Source: Anaerolineales bacterium | Lineage (GTDB): Bacteria > Chloroflexota > Anaerolineae > Anaerolineales > RBG-16-64-43 | NCBI GenBank assembly: GCA_016928575.1 | Contig: JAFGKK010000125.1 | Location: 1-43,263, forward strand | Length of the DNA stretch: 43,263 nucleotides | Direction of reading: 5' to 3' | Shown: one piece after another, positions 17,596 through 26,448 of the stretch | Numbering within the stretch: the stretch's first letter is position 1 | Layout: every line of letters begins with the position of its first letter | Program-made: the position numbers and the translations under genes | The notes under the pieces: generated by a model | Seen by the model: only the letters and a program-made list of their open reading frames with translations | Told to the model about the DNA's origin: nothing | Databases searched by the model: none

Positions 17596-18531
17596 CTATC
17601 GTTCGAGGTTTGTGCGGTAGACGGCGGCCGCTCCGGACGCGGTCAGGGCGGCTTCCACCTCGGGAATCCTGGCCGGATCGACCAGCGCGATGACGTTCCC
17701 GCCCAAGCCGGCCCCGGTAAGTTTTGCGCCGAACGCGCCCGCCTGGCGCGCGGCGTCCGCCATTCGGTCCAAGAGCGGCGTACTGACCCCGAGATTCGTC
17801 AAGAGGCCGTGGCAGCGATTCATCGCGGCTCCAAGCGGCGCGGCTTGGCCGGCTTCCAGCAGCCGGCGTCCCTCCTCCGCCAGCTCCCCGATCTTCCGAA
17901 ACAGTCCGTCGTAGCGCTGAGGATCCGCTTGTCGGCGTTCGCGGACGCCGCCGACGGCGTCCCGGGTCTTGCTGCGCATCCCGCTGTCGGCGATCAGCAG
18001 GTCCATCGGCGCCCCGGCGGCGACGAGTTGCGGTTCCTCCCCGCGCCGGAAAAACACCGGGCTTTCGAAGGCGATCACCGTGTTGTCCACGCCCGAAGGG
18101 GTGCCGTGGTGAATCCGCTCCACCTCGTAGACGATCTGCGAGATTTCCATGGGGGAAGAAGTCCGGCCGGCGGCGGAAGCCAGTGCCCGGACTACGGCCG
18201 TCGAGACCGCGGCGCCCGATCCAAGCCCGGAGGCGACGGGAATTTGCGAGACGACGGTCAGCCGGCCTCCGGCGAGATCCAGCTTCAAAGCCGCCGCGGC
18301 ATGCCGGACGCAGAAGGCAAGGGGATTGTCTGGCGGAAGGTCGTTTAGCGCGGCGTGCAGCCCGATATCCGGAGCTTCGATCAGGCAAGGGGCAGGGCCC
18401 GCCGCCGAATACTCCGCCGCGGCGCGCAGCCCGCGGACGGGGACGGCGACGGCGGGGAAACCGTAAACCACGGCATGCTCCCCAAGGAGGATGATTTTTC
18501 CGCAAGCGGTGGCCCGGTGAGTTATGTCCAC
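17596..18531 (-). CDS. mvk: Mevalonate kinase (GHMP kinase family)
   Basis: It phosphorylates mevalonate, the first kinase step of the mevalonate route to isopentenyl diphosphate. The 311-residue protein has the N-terminal CGKIILLGEHAVVYGFPAVA (residues 10-29, GEHAVVYG being the MVK signature), the GHMP phosphate loop PVASGLGSGAA (98-108), HHGTPSGVDNTVI with the catalytic Asp, and the C-terminal KLTGAGLGGNVIAL. The start is probably GTG at 18531, overlapping the end of the UbiA-family gene by 10 bp (GTGGACATAA); there is no internal Met before residue 180 or so and no clear SD, which points to translational coupling. No further mevalonate-pathway genes lie in the window. It is the last gene of the eight-gene signalling operon. 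Confidence 0.9.
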   Translation of the reverse strand: MDITHRATACGKIILLGEHAVVYGFPAVAVPVRGLRAAAEYSAAGPAPCLIEAPDIGLHAALNDLPPDNPLAFCVRHAAAALKLDLAGGRLTVVSQIPVASGLGSGAAVSTAVVRALASAAGRTSSPMEISQIVYEVERIHHGTPSGVDNTVIAFESPVFFRRGEEPQLVAAGAPMDLLIADSGMRSKTRDAVGGVRERRQADPQRYDGLFRKIGELAEEGRRLLEAGQAAPLGAAMNRCHGLLTNLGVSTPLLDRMADAARQAGAFGAKLTGAGLGGNVIALVDPARIPEVEAALTASGAAAVYRTNLER

Positions 18532-19374
18532 AGGTAAAGGATCATCATGGCGGCCAATCCCCAGAGCAGGATGGCGGCCTGCAGCGGGCGGTCCGTGAGG
18601 ACCAGTTCTTCGGGGGCGCCGCCGATGTGTTCGATCTGGACCAGGTAGAGGTAGCGGAAGAGCCCGTACACGACGAAGGGGATGGTCAGCATCATCGCGT
18701 GGTTTTCGGGCAGGTTGGGGGCTTCGAAGGTGTAGAACGAATAGGCCACGATCGTAGCCGCGGAGACGATCTGGATGTAGCTGTCGAGCAGCGGAATCGA
18801 GTAGCCCCTCAGCACCCGCCGGTGGTTGGAGGCGCCCTCCTCCAGCAGGAGGATTTCCGACCGCCGCTTGCCGAAGGAAATGAACAACGCCAGGAGGGTC
18901 ATGCAGACGTACATCCAGGGCGAGAACCGCTCGACGGTGATCAGCAGGACGCCGCCGACGACGCGCAGGACGAAGAAGAAGGCTACCATCAACGCGTCGA
19001 CGACCGGAACGTGTTTGAGCCAGAAGGAGTAGGCGAAGTTCAACAGAATGTAAACGGCGGCCAGGACGGCAAAAGGCGGGGCAAGGACGTGCGCTGCCGC
19101 GAGGGTGGCGGCCATCAGGACCGCGGCGGAGGCCGCCGCGGTCGGGACGGACAGCCGGCCAGAAGCGATCGGCCGCTTGCGCTTCGAGGGATGGAGCCGG
19201 TCCTGGTTGCGGTCGGCGATGTCGTTGATGAGGTAGACCGATCCGGAGGCCAGGCACAGCAGGAGGAAGCCGGCGGCGGTGCGCAGCAGAGGCTCGGGAA
19301 GGAAGAACTGGCGGTCGAACACCAGGGCGGCGAAAAGAAATACGTTCTTCGGCCACTGCTTCGGCCGCAGGCTT

Positions 19375-19400
<26 letters not shown>
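18522..19400 (-). CDS. UbiA-family prenyltransferase, decaprenyl-phosphate phosphoribosyltransferase-like
   Basis: The 292-residue protein has about eight or nine membrane helices. The start SLRPKQWPKNVFLFAALVF and the first Asp-rich motif NDIADRNQD (Asn59, Asp60, Asp63, Asp67) followed by HPSKRKRPIASG are typical of the branch related to 5-phosphoribosyl-1-diphosphate:decaprenyl-phosphate phosphoribosyltransferase (Rv3806c/UbiA), not of quinone- or heme-making members. The second motif region reads SFGKRRSEILLLEEGASNHRRVL. The likely reaction joins phosphoribose to a polyprenyl phosphate, a precursor of wall arabinose or ribose donors; substrate is inference from the family. GAGGG lies 5 nt before the ATG, inside the response-regulator gene, which overlaps by 26 bp. 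Confidence 0.82.
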
Positions 19401-20193
<793 letters not shown>

Positions 20194-20198
20194 GGGGG

Positions 20199-20441
20199 TT
20201 ACTCCCGGACGAAGGTGACCAATTTTTCTTCCGCTTCGCCCGGCATCACTTCGATGAAGGATATGCGGTGGATCGACCAGATCACCGTGCTGACGTTCGG
20301 CTGCAGGTAGGGCAGGTCCTTCCCATCCCGGCGGCGGGGGTTGGCGACGGTGATGTAGTTCGCGTCGGCCGCGGGCAGGGCCTCCACTTCCCCCATCACC
20401 GCGTCTTCGTTGGTGAGGTGGACTAGGACGGAGATGGCCAT
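20199..20441 (-). CDS. Small conserved-looking protein of unknown function (80 residues)
   Basis: I do not recognise a family. The predicted 80-residue soluble protein starts MAISVLVHLTNEDAVMGEVE, has a basic NPRRRDGKDLPY segment in the middle and ends IEVMPGEAEEKLVTFVRE. The alternating hydrophobic pattern suggests a small all-beta fold; the layout (a strand, a turn with ANYITVANPRRRDG, then VIWSIHRISFIEVM) recalls Sm-like or other small barrels. It sits 4 bp after the FHA gene and 5 bp before the response regulator, in a tightly coupled operon, which argues that it is a real gene. GGAGG lies 11 nt before the ATG, within the end of the FHA gene. Confidence 0.7.
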   Translation of the reverse strand: MAISVLVHLTNEDAVMGEVEALPAADANYITVANPRRRDGKDLPYLQPNVSTVIWSIHRISFIEVMPGEAEEKLVTFVRE

Positions 20442-20445
20442 GGGA

Positions 20446-20961
20446 TTATTGTCCTCCTATTTGGCGGGTGACTTCGATGATCAGGTTTCCCAAACGGAGG
20501 ATGTCTCCGTCGGACAGGGTCGCCGGATGATCCGGCAGAACGCGCACGTCGTTGACGAACGTGCCGTTGGCGCTGCCCAGATCGATCGCCAGCAGCATGT
20601 CGCCTTCGAAGCGCAGGTGGCAATGCAGGCGGGAAACCCCCTTTTCGTGCGCCCCGAACCGGTTCAGGTCGATGTCGGGGATGACCGCCTGTCCTTTCTC
20701 CGCCCGTCCGAGGATGTATTCCTGCTGTCCGAACAGGGGGATGCCCACGTTGTTGCCGGCCACCTTCAACGCGATCGAATCGGTCGCCCTCAGCGGGGCA
20801 TGGGAGGTTTCGCTTGCTTTTCGAGAGATCATTTCCGCCGCCTTCGCTGCGGGCAGTGCGTTGGTGGGCGAGGAACTGTCTTCGCTGACCCGGGCGCAGC
20901 ATTCCGGGCAGAATAAGGTTCCGTAGTACACCGAGGCGTGGCAAACGTGGCAGGAGATCAT
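20446..20961 (-). CDS. FHA-domain protein with N-terminal zinc ribbon
   Basis: The 171-residue protein starts with a zinc-ribbon CHVC-x10-CPEC (Cys4, 7, 18, 21), then a linker of about 40 residues, then a forkhead-associated domain (about 75-165). The FHA motifs are ILGRAEKGQ, SRLHCHLRF and DLGSANGTFVND. FHA domains bind phosphothreonine peptides, so this is the expected reader of the Ser/Thr kinase encoded upstream; that partnership is inference from operon context. Its ATG overlaps the stop of the VWA gene by 4 bp (ATGA), so translation is coupled. Confidence 0.9.
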   Translation of the reverse strand: MISCHVCHASVYYGTLFCPECCARVSEDSSSPTNALPAAKAAEMISRKASETSHAPLRATDSIALKVAGNNVGIPLFGQQEYILGRAEKGQAVIPDIDLNRFGAHEKGVSRLHCHLRFEGDMLLAIDLGSANGTFVNDVRVLPDHPATLSDGDILRLGNLIIEVTRQIGGQ

Positions 20962-22223
20962 TTCGGCCTGCCTCCGTGCTTGGGATCCACCAGACTGCGG
21001 GTTCCGTATTTGACCGCCTTCTTGCCCTTTTCCGAGATCGCATGGGTGCGGCGGAGCTGGGAAGATTCGCTGAGGACCGTGTTCGCCAAATCCGGTTCGC
21101 CCATTTCGAACAGCCGGGTGGCGATCCGCTCGAGGCGCGTCTTCGCCAGGTTCAAGTGGCCGGTTTGCGCGTCGGCCAGGGCCTTTTCCTGCAGGCGGGC
21201 CAGGTTGACGTTCCGCACGGCCGCCAGGAGCGTGCCGGGTATGGGCGCCGGGACCGGCTCGGACACGACCGGCAGACTCAGCGAAAGAATCGTCCGCAAG
21301 TTGGTCGCCCGTTTGGCGAGGTGCGCTCCGAGGTGCAGGCGGCTGATCTCGAACGAATCCATCGGCGTGATCGGCGGGATGAGGAATTCCATCAACAAGG
21401 TGATGTTGTTCCCGGAGAACAGCGTACCCAGCCGCAACATGTGGCCTTCGACCAGCGGCATCGGGGCCGGATTGACCCGGAAGGCCGAGTGCAGGGTGAC
21501 GCCGGGCGTTGTTTCCACCTCCACGACCACCTGGTCGGCATGCACTTGGCCGAGGCCTTGAAACTTCTGCTGCAGGAACGGACCCAGCGAAGCGAGGTTG
21601 TCGATGTAGACGGCTTGCCCGCCGGTTTTGGTGGCCAGCGAATCGAGGAACAGGTCGTTCCACTCCTCGCCGATCCCCATCGCGGTGATCTCGATGCCTT
21701 CCTGCGCCATTTCTTCGGCCAGTTGCAGGCAGGCCGCCTCGTCGCCATACGTCCGTCCGTCGGTCAGCAGGAGGACGTGGTCCACGGATTTAGGATGCCG
21801 CACCTGGCGCAGCTGATTCACGCCGGCCGACAGCCCCTGGTAAATTTCCGTACCCCCGTTGGCCTGGATCAAACTCAACCGCTGGCGGGCTTCCGACATC
21901 GGCAGCGACAACTCAGTCGACAGCAGCACTTCCGCCCGGTCGCTGAAGGTGACGACGGCGATCTTGTCCTGCGGACGAAGCTGGGTGATGATGTTTTCGG
22001 CGGAGATCCTGGCGGTGTCGAGCCGTTCCCCGGCCATCGAGGTCGAACGGTCGAGAACCAGGCTCAGGTTCAGCGGCGGAGGGATCGGTTCGGATTCCTG
22101 CTGCGAGGGCTGGACGGTCGCCATCGCGTACAGCACTTGCGGCTCGTCGAGGGCCCGCAGGACGGGTCGGCTGACATGGACTTCCATGTACAGCGGTTCC
22201 TTGCTGGGGCTGGCGCTGCTCAT
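20958..22223 (-). CDS. von Willebrand factor A (VWA) domain protein
   Basis: The 421-residue soluble protein has no signal peptide. A VWA domain spans about residues 50-225 with a complete metal-ion-dependent adhesion site: DRSTS (Asp58, Ser60, Ser62), the conserved GGTEI with its Thr, and LLTDGRTYGDE. A beta-rich domain follows (about 230-340: VVEVETTPGVTLHS, VNPAPMPLVEGHMLRLG), then a helical C-terminal region with a basic end (KGKKAVKYGTRSLVDPKHGG). Cytoplasmic VWA proteins usually act as metal-dependent scaffolds. The gene overlaps PP2C and FHA genes by 4 bp on each side, so it is very probably part of the same complex or pathway. The start was set at 22223, where AGGGG lies a few bases upstream. 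Confidence 0.9.
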   Translation of the reverse strand: MSSASPSKEPLYMEVHVSRPVLRALDEPQVLYAMATVQPSQQESEPIPPPLNLSLVLDRSTSMAGERLDTARISAENIITQLRPQDKIAVVTFSDRAEVLLSTELSLPMSEARQRLSLIQANGGTEIYQGLSAGVNQLRQVRHPKSVDHVLLLTDGRTYGDEAACLQLAEEMAQEGIEITAMGIGEEWNDLFLDSLATKTGGQAVYIDNLASLGPFLQQKFQGLGQVHADQVVVEVETTPGVTLHSAFRVNPAPMPLVEGHMLRLGTLFSGNNITLLMEFLIPPITPMDSFEISRLHLGAHLAKRATNLRTILSLSLPVVSEPVPAPIPGTLLAAVRNVNLARLQEKALADAQTGHLNLAKTRLERIATRLFEMGEPDLANTVLSESSQLRRTHAISEKGKKAVKYGTRSLVDPKHGGRPK

Positions 22224-23062
22224 TTTTCCCCTGTCATCTCTACGATGACCACCGATATGTTGTCCGGGCCGCCCATCGTGTTGGCCTGGCGGGCGAGGGC
22301 GACGGCGGCGTCTTGCGGCGAAGGATAATTCTTGGAAATCCGCAGGATCTCGGAATCCGACAGCACGCCCCACAATCCGTCGGTGCACAGCATCAGGCGC
22401 GAACCGTATTCCCACGGCACGGTCAGGAAGTCGGTCTCGATCCCCTCGACCTGACCGACCGCCCGCAGGAGGACGTTGCGCTGGGCGAAGCGGCCGGCTT
22501 CCTCCGTCGAGATGTGACCCTGATCCACCAACCGCTGCACCAGCGAGTGGTCGTGGGTGATCTGGCGGATTTCCTTGCCGACGAAATACGCCCGGCTGTC
22601 GCCGACGTGGGTCAGGAACACCTGGCGGCTGAAGATCAGCGCCGCGGTCAGGGTTGTCCCGGAGCCCGGAAGATTCAGCATCACCGCCTGGTTGGCCTGG
22701 ACCATGGAGGATTCCAGGATCTCCTGGATCGACTCGGTTTGCTCCGCCGCGCCGCCCATCCATTGGGCGCCGAATTTTCCGACAACCTCGCGGGCGAAGG
22801 TTTGGGCCGCCAGCAGGCTGGCCCGCTCGCCCAGCTCGTGGCCGCCCATGCCGTCCGCGACCAGGAACAGCCCGTAATAAGGGGATACCGAATCGCCTTG
22901 CTGCAGCGAGGTGTGGACGATCAGGCAGTCCTCGTTGGATTGGCGGACCCGGCCGACGTCGTAGGCGATCCCGGTGCGGAACATCGGAATGTCGTGCGGC
23001 AACTCGGCGGCGGGCTTCGATTTGGTGCTGCGGCGTGTGCGGATGCGGGTAATGGGAGCCAA
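22220..23062 (-). CDS. PP2C-family Ser/Thr protein phosphatase
   Basis: This metal-dependent phosphatase is the expected eraser for the adjacent kinase. The 280-residue protein has all PP2C motifs: RVRQSNEDC (Arg40, Asp45), VADGMGGHE (Asp70), SGTTLTAA, THVGDSRAYF, LCTDGLWGVLSD and GGPDNISVVIV. A basic 22-residue N-terminal tail precedes the domain and no membrane helix is present. The start is TTG at 23062, supported by AGGAG 6 nt upstream. The kinase gene ends 21 bp before it and the VWA gene overlaps its stop by 4 bp. Confidence 0.95.
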   Translation of the reverse strand: MAPITRIRTRRSTKSKPAAELPHDIPMFRTGIAYDVGRVRQSNEDCLIVHTSLQQGDSVSPYYGLFLVADGMGGHELGERASLLAAQTFAREVVGKFGAQWMGGAAEQTESIQEILESSMVQANQAVMLNLPGSGTTLTAALIFSRQVFLTHVGDSRAYFVGKEIRQITHDHSLVQRLVDQGHISTEEAGRFAQRNVLLRAVGQVEGIETDFLTVPWEYGSRLMLCTDGLWGVLSDSEILRISKNYPSPQDAAVALARQANTMGGPDNISVVIVEMTGEK

Positions 23063-23083
23063 ACCAGTCTCCTGTCTTCCTGC

Positions 23084-24967
23084 CTACAGCGGCAGCGCGT
23101 AGAGTTTGTGGTCCGTGGATCCGAAGACGAGCATTTCCTCGTTGGCCGTAATTCCCCCGGTGATCGGGCCGCCGGTGGGAAATTTCCAGCGCAGTTTGCC
23201 GCTGAGGAGTTCCAGGCAATAGAGGTGGTTGTCGACCGAGCCGCAGAAGACCATGCCTTGCCAGATGAGCGGATTGCCGGTCACCTGCCCCTCGGTGTCG
23301 AAATGCCATTTTTCTTTGCTGGAATTGGCGTCGACGGCGTAGATCCGCCCGTCGGCGGAGCCGAACACGACGATGCCCTGGGCGATGGCCGGCGAGGAGA
23401 TGATCGCGTGGCCGCTGCGGAACCGCCAAACCACCCAGCCGGATTTTATGTCGACGGCGTACAACAGGCAGTCGACCGACCCGAAATACAGCAGGCCGTT
23501 CGCCTCGCACGGGGAGGACGTGACGGGCCGCTTGGCGTGGAATTTCCATTTAATCTCGCCCCGCAGGTCCACGGCATACACGTCGTTGCTCTCGCACCCG
23601 AAATAAATCCTGTCGCCGCTGACCAGCGGGGTTGAGCGAATCGGCCCATCGACCTCGGTTTTCCAGGCTCCCCGCCCGTAGAGGGCGTTGACGGCATGCA
23701 GCTTGGAATCGTCGGATCCGATAAAGACGTGCCCTTCGGCGATGGCGGGGGAGGAGCGCACCGGCCCCTCGGTGTAGTAGGTCCACGCCGCTTTGCCGTT
23801 GTTGAGGCTGACGGCGTGCACCCGCTTGTCTTCCGATCCGACGAAGATCATGTCTTCCGAGATCGCCGGCCTTCCGGTCAGCCCGCCTTCCGCGGCGTAT
23901 TTCCAGATGAATTCGCCGTTGGCGGGCTTGATCGCATACAGGTTGTTGTCGTAGGCCCCGGCCAGCACCATGCCTTTGTGGATCACGGGCGTGCCGCGGA
24001 TTTCGTCCTCGCAGGAAAAAACCCATTTGGGTCGGATCTCGTTTCCCGACGGGGCGGGCCCGGCTTCGGATGCGCCGGGCATCCCGGCCGGCGTCTGGAA
24101 GATGACCGGGCGTCCGCCCTCCTGGAATTGGGCGAGGACGGCGCCGAAAGTTTTCATGTCCGGGAACCGCTGCGAGGGCTCGTAGGCCAAAGCTTTCATG
24201 ATCGCTTGGTCCAGCCCTTCCGGAACCGCCGGGTTGATCTGGCGCAGGGGGCGGTCGTGCCAGGAGAAGGGCGGTTCGATCCGCGGATCCCGGCGCGAGA
24301 GGAGGTGGTGCAGAGTCGCCCCGAGGGCGTAGATGTCGGACAGCGGCCCGGCTTCGCCCCGGTATTGCTCGGGCGGAGAATAGCCCTCGGTGCCGATCAT
24401 CGTTCCCTTGCGGTCCGGTTCGAAAAGCTTGGCGATGCCGAAATCCACCAGACGGATGTTCTCGTGCTCGTCGGACATGATGTTCGACGGTTTGATGTCG
24501 CGGAAGATAACCGGCGGCTGGTGGTGATGAAGGTAGTGGATCACGTTGCACAGATCGGCGCCCCAGTGGGCGATCTGGCTGACGGGCAGGAAGTCGCTGC
24601 TTTCGGTGAGAATCGCCTCCAGGTCCTTCCCGTTGACGAATTCCATAACCAAAAAGGACCGCTCGCTGATGGTGAAATAATCGTAGATGCGGGGGATCGC
24701 CGGATGGTTCAGCGTGGCCAGCAAATTGGCTTCGCGCTCGAAACTCTGGACGGCCGTGGCGCGGACCGCGGCGTCCTTGCTGGGATTGAGCATCTCCTTG
24801 ATGGCCACCAGTCGGGTGACGCTCGGGAACCGCATGTCCCGGCCTTGATACACCCAACTCATGCCGCCGCTGCCGATGACCCGGATGACCAGGTAACGGT
24901 TCTCCAGGGTGGTGCCGACGACCAAGGAAGCGGTCTGACCCGTGTGCTGGCGCAGGGAGTTGGTCAT
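23084..24967 (-). CDS. Hanks-type Ser/Thr protein kinase with C-terminal PQQ-like beta-propeller
   Basis: The 627-residue protein has a kinase domain at about 25-290: Gly-rich loop VIGSGGMSWVY, Lys57 (LVAIKE), catalytic Asp157 in FRDIKPSN (HRD reads FRD), Asp175 of DFG, and GTEGYSPPEQY in the activation segment. Residues from about 315 to 627 hold eight copies of a PQQ-like repeat, each ending with a block such as GSEDKRVHAV or GSVDNHLYCL. This is the right number for an eight-bladed propeller. No hydrophobic membrane segment joins the two parts, so the propeller should be cytoplasmic, unlike the usual transmembrane receptor kinases with external sensors. The propeller may bind a ligand or dock substrates. 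It is the first gene of the operon, with a promoter at 25019-25046. An AGGAG is about 20 nt upstream of the ATG, too far for a typical SD. Confidence 0.94.
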   Translation of the reverse strand: MTNSLRQHTGQTASLVVGTTLENRYLVIRVIGSGGMSWVYQGRDMRFPSVTRLVAIKEMLNPSKDAAVRATAVQSFEREANLLATLNHPAIPRIYDYFTISERSFLVMEFVNGKDLEAILTESSDFLPVSQIAHWGADLCNVIHYLHHHQPPVIFRDIKPSNIMSDEHENIRLVDFGIAKLFEPDRKGTMIGTEGYSPPEQYRGEAGPLSDIYALGATLHHLLSRRDPRIEPPFSWHDRPLRQINPAVPEGLDQAIMKALAYEPSQRFPDMKTFGAVLAQFQEGGRPVIFQTPAGMPGASEAGPAPSGNEIRPKWVFSCEDEIRGTPVIHKGMVLAGAYDNNLYAIKPANGEFIWKYAAEGGLTGRPAISEDMIFVGSEDKRVHAVSLNNGKAAWTYYTEGPVRSSPAIAEGHVFIGSDDSKLHAVNALYGRGAWKTEVDGPIRSTPLVSGDRIYFGCESNDVYAVDLRGEIKWKFHAKRPVTSSPCEANGLLYFGSVDCLLYAVDIKSGWVVWRFRSGHAIISSPAIAQGIVVFGSADGRIYAVDANSSKEKWHFDTEGQVTGNPLIWQGMVFCGSVDNHLYCLELLSGKLRWKFPTGGPITGGITANEEMLVFGSTDHKLYALPL

Positions 24968-25018
24968 GCGCTGAGTGTTCAGAGGAGGTCTCCTGGGGGA
25001 AATCCCGTATTCCTTTCG

Positions 25019-25046
25019 ATTATATCAGGGTGCCGCCGGGCCGCAA
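25019..25046 (-). promoter_or_regulatory. Promoter of the kinase operon (extended -10)
   Basis: On the minus strand the -10 is TATAAT (25019-25024), preceded by TGA to give an extended -10 (TGnTATAAT). A poor -35, TTGCGG, lies 16 bp upstream (25041-25046). It is about 50 bp from the kinase start. Confidence 0.55.
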
Positions 25047-25086
25047 CCGAAGCCTATCCAGGGTAGTAAGGTGCAGGATTTTGTCC

Positions 25087-25092
25087 TATAAT
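25087..25092 (+). promoter_or_regulatory. Candidate -10 element for fabF
   Basis: Perfect TATAAT on the plus strand, divergent from the kinase promoter and 112 bp before the fabF start. No recognisable -35 is seen. Confidence 0.35.
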
Positions 25093-25150
25093 CGCGGATT
25101 AATCGGAGGTTTCCGAAATCAAAGAAGCGCCGGCGAAAACCGTATGGGAT

Positions 25151-25176
25151 GCCGCAGGTTCGGAATCGCCTGCGGC
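25151..25176 (+). other. Hairpin in the fabF leader
   Basis: GCCGCAGG (25151-25158) pairs perfectly with CCTGCGGC (25169-25176) around a 10-nt loop, 27 nt before the fabF start codon. It may affect translation or simply space the leader. Confidence 0.4.
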
Positions 25177-25203
25177 GAGGCGCAGGAGCAAAGCGAGGTG
25201 CCG

Positions 25204-26433
25204 ATGGAACGCGTAGTCATCACCGGGGCCGGAACGGTCAATCCCCTGGGATTGGATCCGGAGAGGTCATGGAACAACGCCCTGGCCGGCCTGTCCGCCG
25301 CCGGTGTTATCCAGCAGTTTGATCCGTCGAATCTTCCGGTGAAGATCGCCTGCGAGGTGAAGGGATTCGACCCCGCGGATTTTATGGACGCCCGCACCGC
25401 CCGGCGGATCGAACGCTTCCAGCAATTCGCCCTCGCCGCCGCCCGCCAGGCGGTCGGCCAATCCGGTTTAGACGTCCGCTCCCACGGCGAGCGGGTGGGG
25501 GTGGTGATCGCCACCACGATCGGGGGCATGATCACCATCCAGGAAGCCGCCCGCCAGCTGATCACCCAGGGCCCGCGCAAGCTTTCCCCGTTCACCATTC
25601 CGATGCTGATGCCCAACGGCGCCGCGGGCTTGGTGGGGATCGAATTCGGAGCCCGCGGCCCCGGATATTCGATCGCCTCCGCCTGTGCCTCCGGCGCGGA
25701 CGGCATCGGCGCCGCATGGCGCCTGATCCGTTCCGGCGAGGCGGACGCCATGATCGCCGGATCGACCGACGCGACGATCTGTGAGCTGGGGATGGGCGCC
25801 TTCGTGCGCTTGGGAGCCATGACCAGCGGAGAATCCCTGGAGATCCCGAAGCCTTTCGACAAGAACCGCGACGGCTTAGTGATGGGCGAGGGGGCGGCGG
25901 TGCTGGTGATGGAAAGCCTGGCCTTCGCCCGCCGGCGCGGCGCGAAGATCCTCGCCGAACTCGCCGGGTACGGCGCCACCATGGATTCGTTCCACATCAC
26001 CGCGCCTGCCGAAGACGGCTCGGGAAGCGCCCGCGCCATCGAACTCGCCCTGGCGTCGGCCAACGTGAAGCCGCAGGACGTCGATTACATCAATGCCCAT
26101 GGCACCGGGACGGTGTTGAACGACCGTGCGGAGACCCGGGCCATCAAGCGCGCCTTCGGCCAGCGCGCGTACAAGATCCCCGTCTCCTCCACCAAATCGA
26201 TGACCGGGCACATGATGGGGACCACCGGCGCGCTGGAAGCCGTCTTCTGCATGCTGGCGATCCGCGACGGGAGGATCCCCCCGACCATCCATTATTCAAC
26301 TCCGGATCCGGATTGCGACCTGGACTACGTCCCGAACACCGGCCGCGAAATGCCGGTCAGGGTGGCGGTCAGCAACGCCTTCGGTTTCGGCGGGCACAAC
26401 GCCGTACTGGTCATCCGCGCCTTCGAAGGGTAG
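25204..26433 (+). CDS. fabF: Beta-ketoacyl-[acyl-carrier-protein] synthase II
   Basis: This condensing enzyme extends acyl-ACP with malonyl-ACP in fatty-acid synthesis. The 409-residue length is normal for FabF. Catalytic triad: Cys161 in SIASACASGADG, His299 in NAHGTGTVLND and His336 in STKSMTGHMMGTTGA. The C-terminus has SNAFGFGGHNAVLV. The start at 25204 was chosen because GAGG lies 5 nt upstream and the protein then begins MERVVITGAG, as in other FabF proteins; the open frame runs further upstream without supporting features. No other fab genes are nearby; instead RNase III follows 15 bp later. Confidence 0.95.
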   Translation: MERVVITGAGTVNPLGLDPERSWNNALAGLSAAGVIQQFDPSNLPVKIACEVKGFDPADFMDARTARRIERFQQFALAAARQAVGQSGLDVRSHGERVGVVIATTIGGMITIQEAARQLITQGPRKLSPFTIPMLMPNGAAGLVGIEFGARGPGYSIASACASGADGIGAAWRLIRSGEADAMIAGSTDATICELGMGAFVRLGAMTSGESLEIPKPFDKNRDGLVMGEGAAVLVMESLAFARRRGAKILAELAGYGATMDSFHITAPAEDGSGSARAIELALASANVKPQDVDYINAHGTGTVLNDRAETRAIKRAFGQRAYKIPVSSTKSMTGHMMGTTGALEAVFCMLAIRDGRIPPTIHYSTPDPDCDLDYVPNTGREMPVRVAVSNAFGFGGHNAVLVIRAFEG

Positions 26434-26448
26434 CGGTCACACCGCAGA

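Noticed and set aside
25030-25203. N-terminal extension of FabF from upstream in-frame starts
   Set aside because: It would cross the TATAAT element and the leader hairpin, lacks family similarity, and the ATG at 25204 has its own GAGG and a standard FabF beginning.
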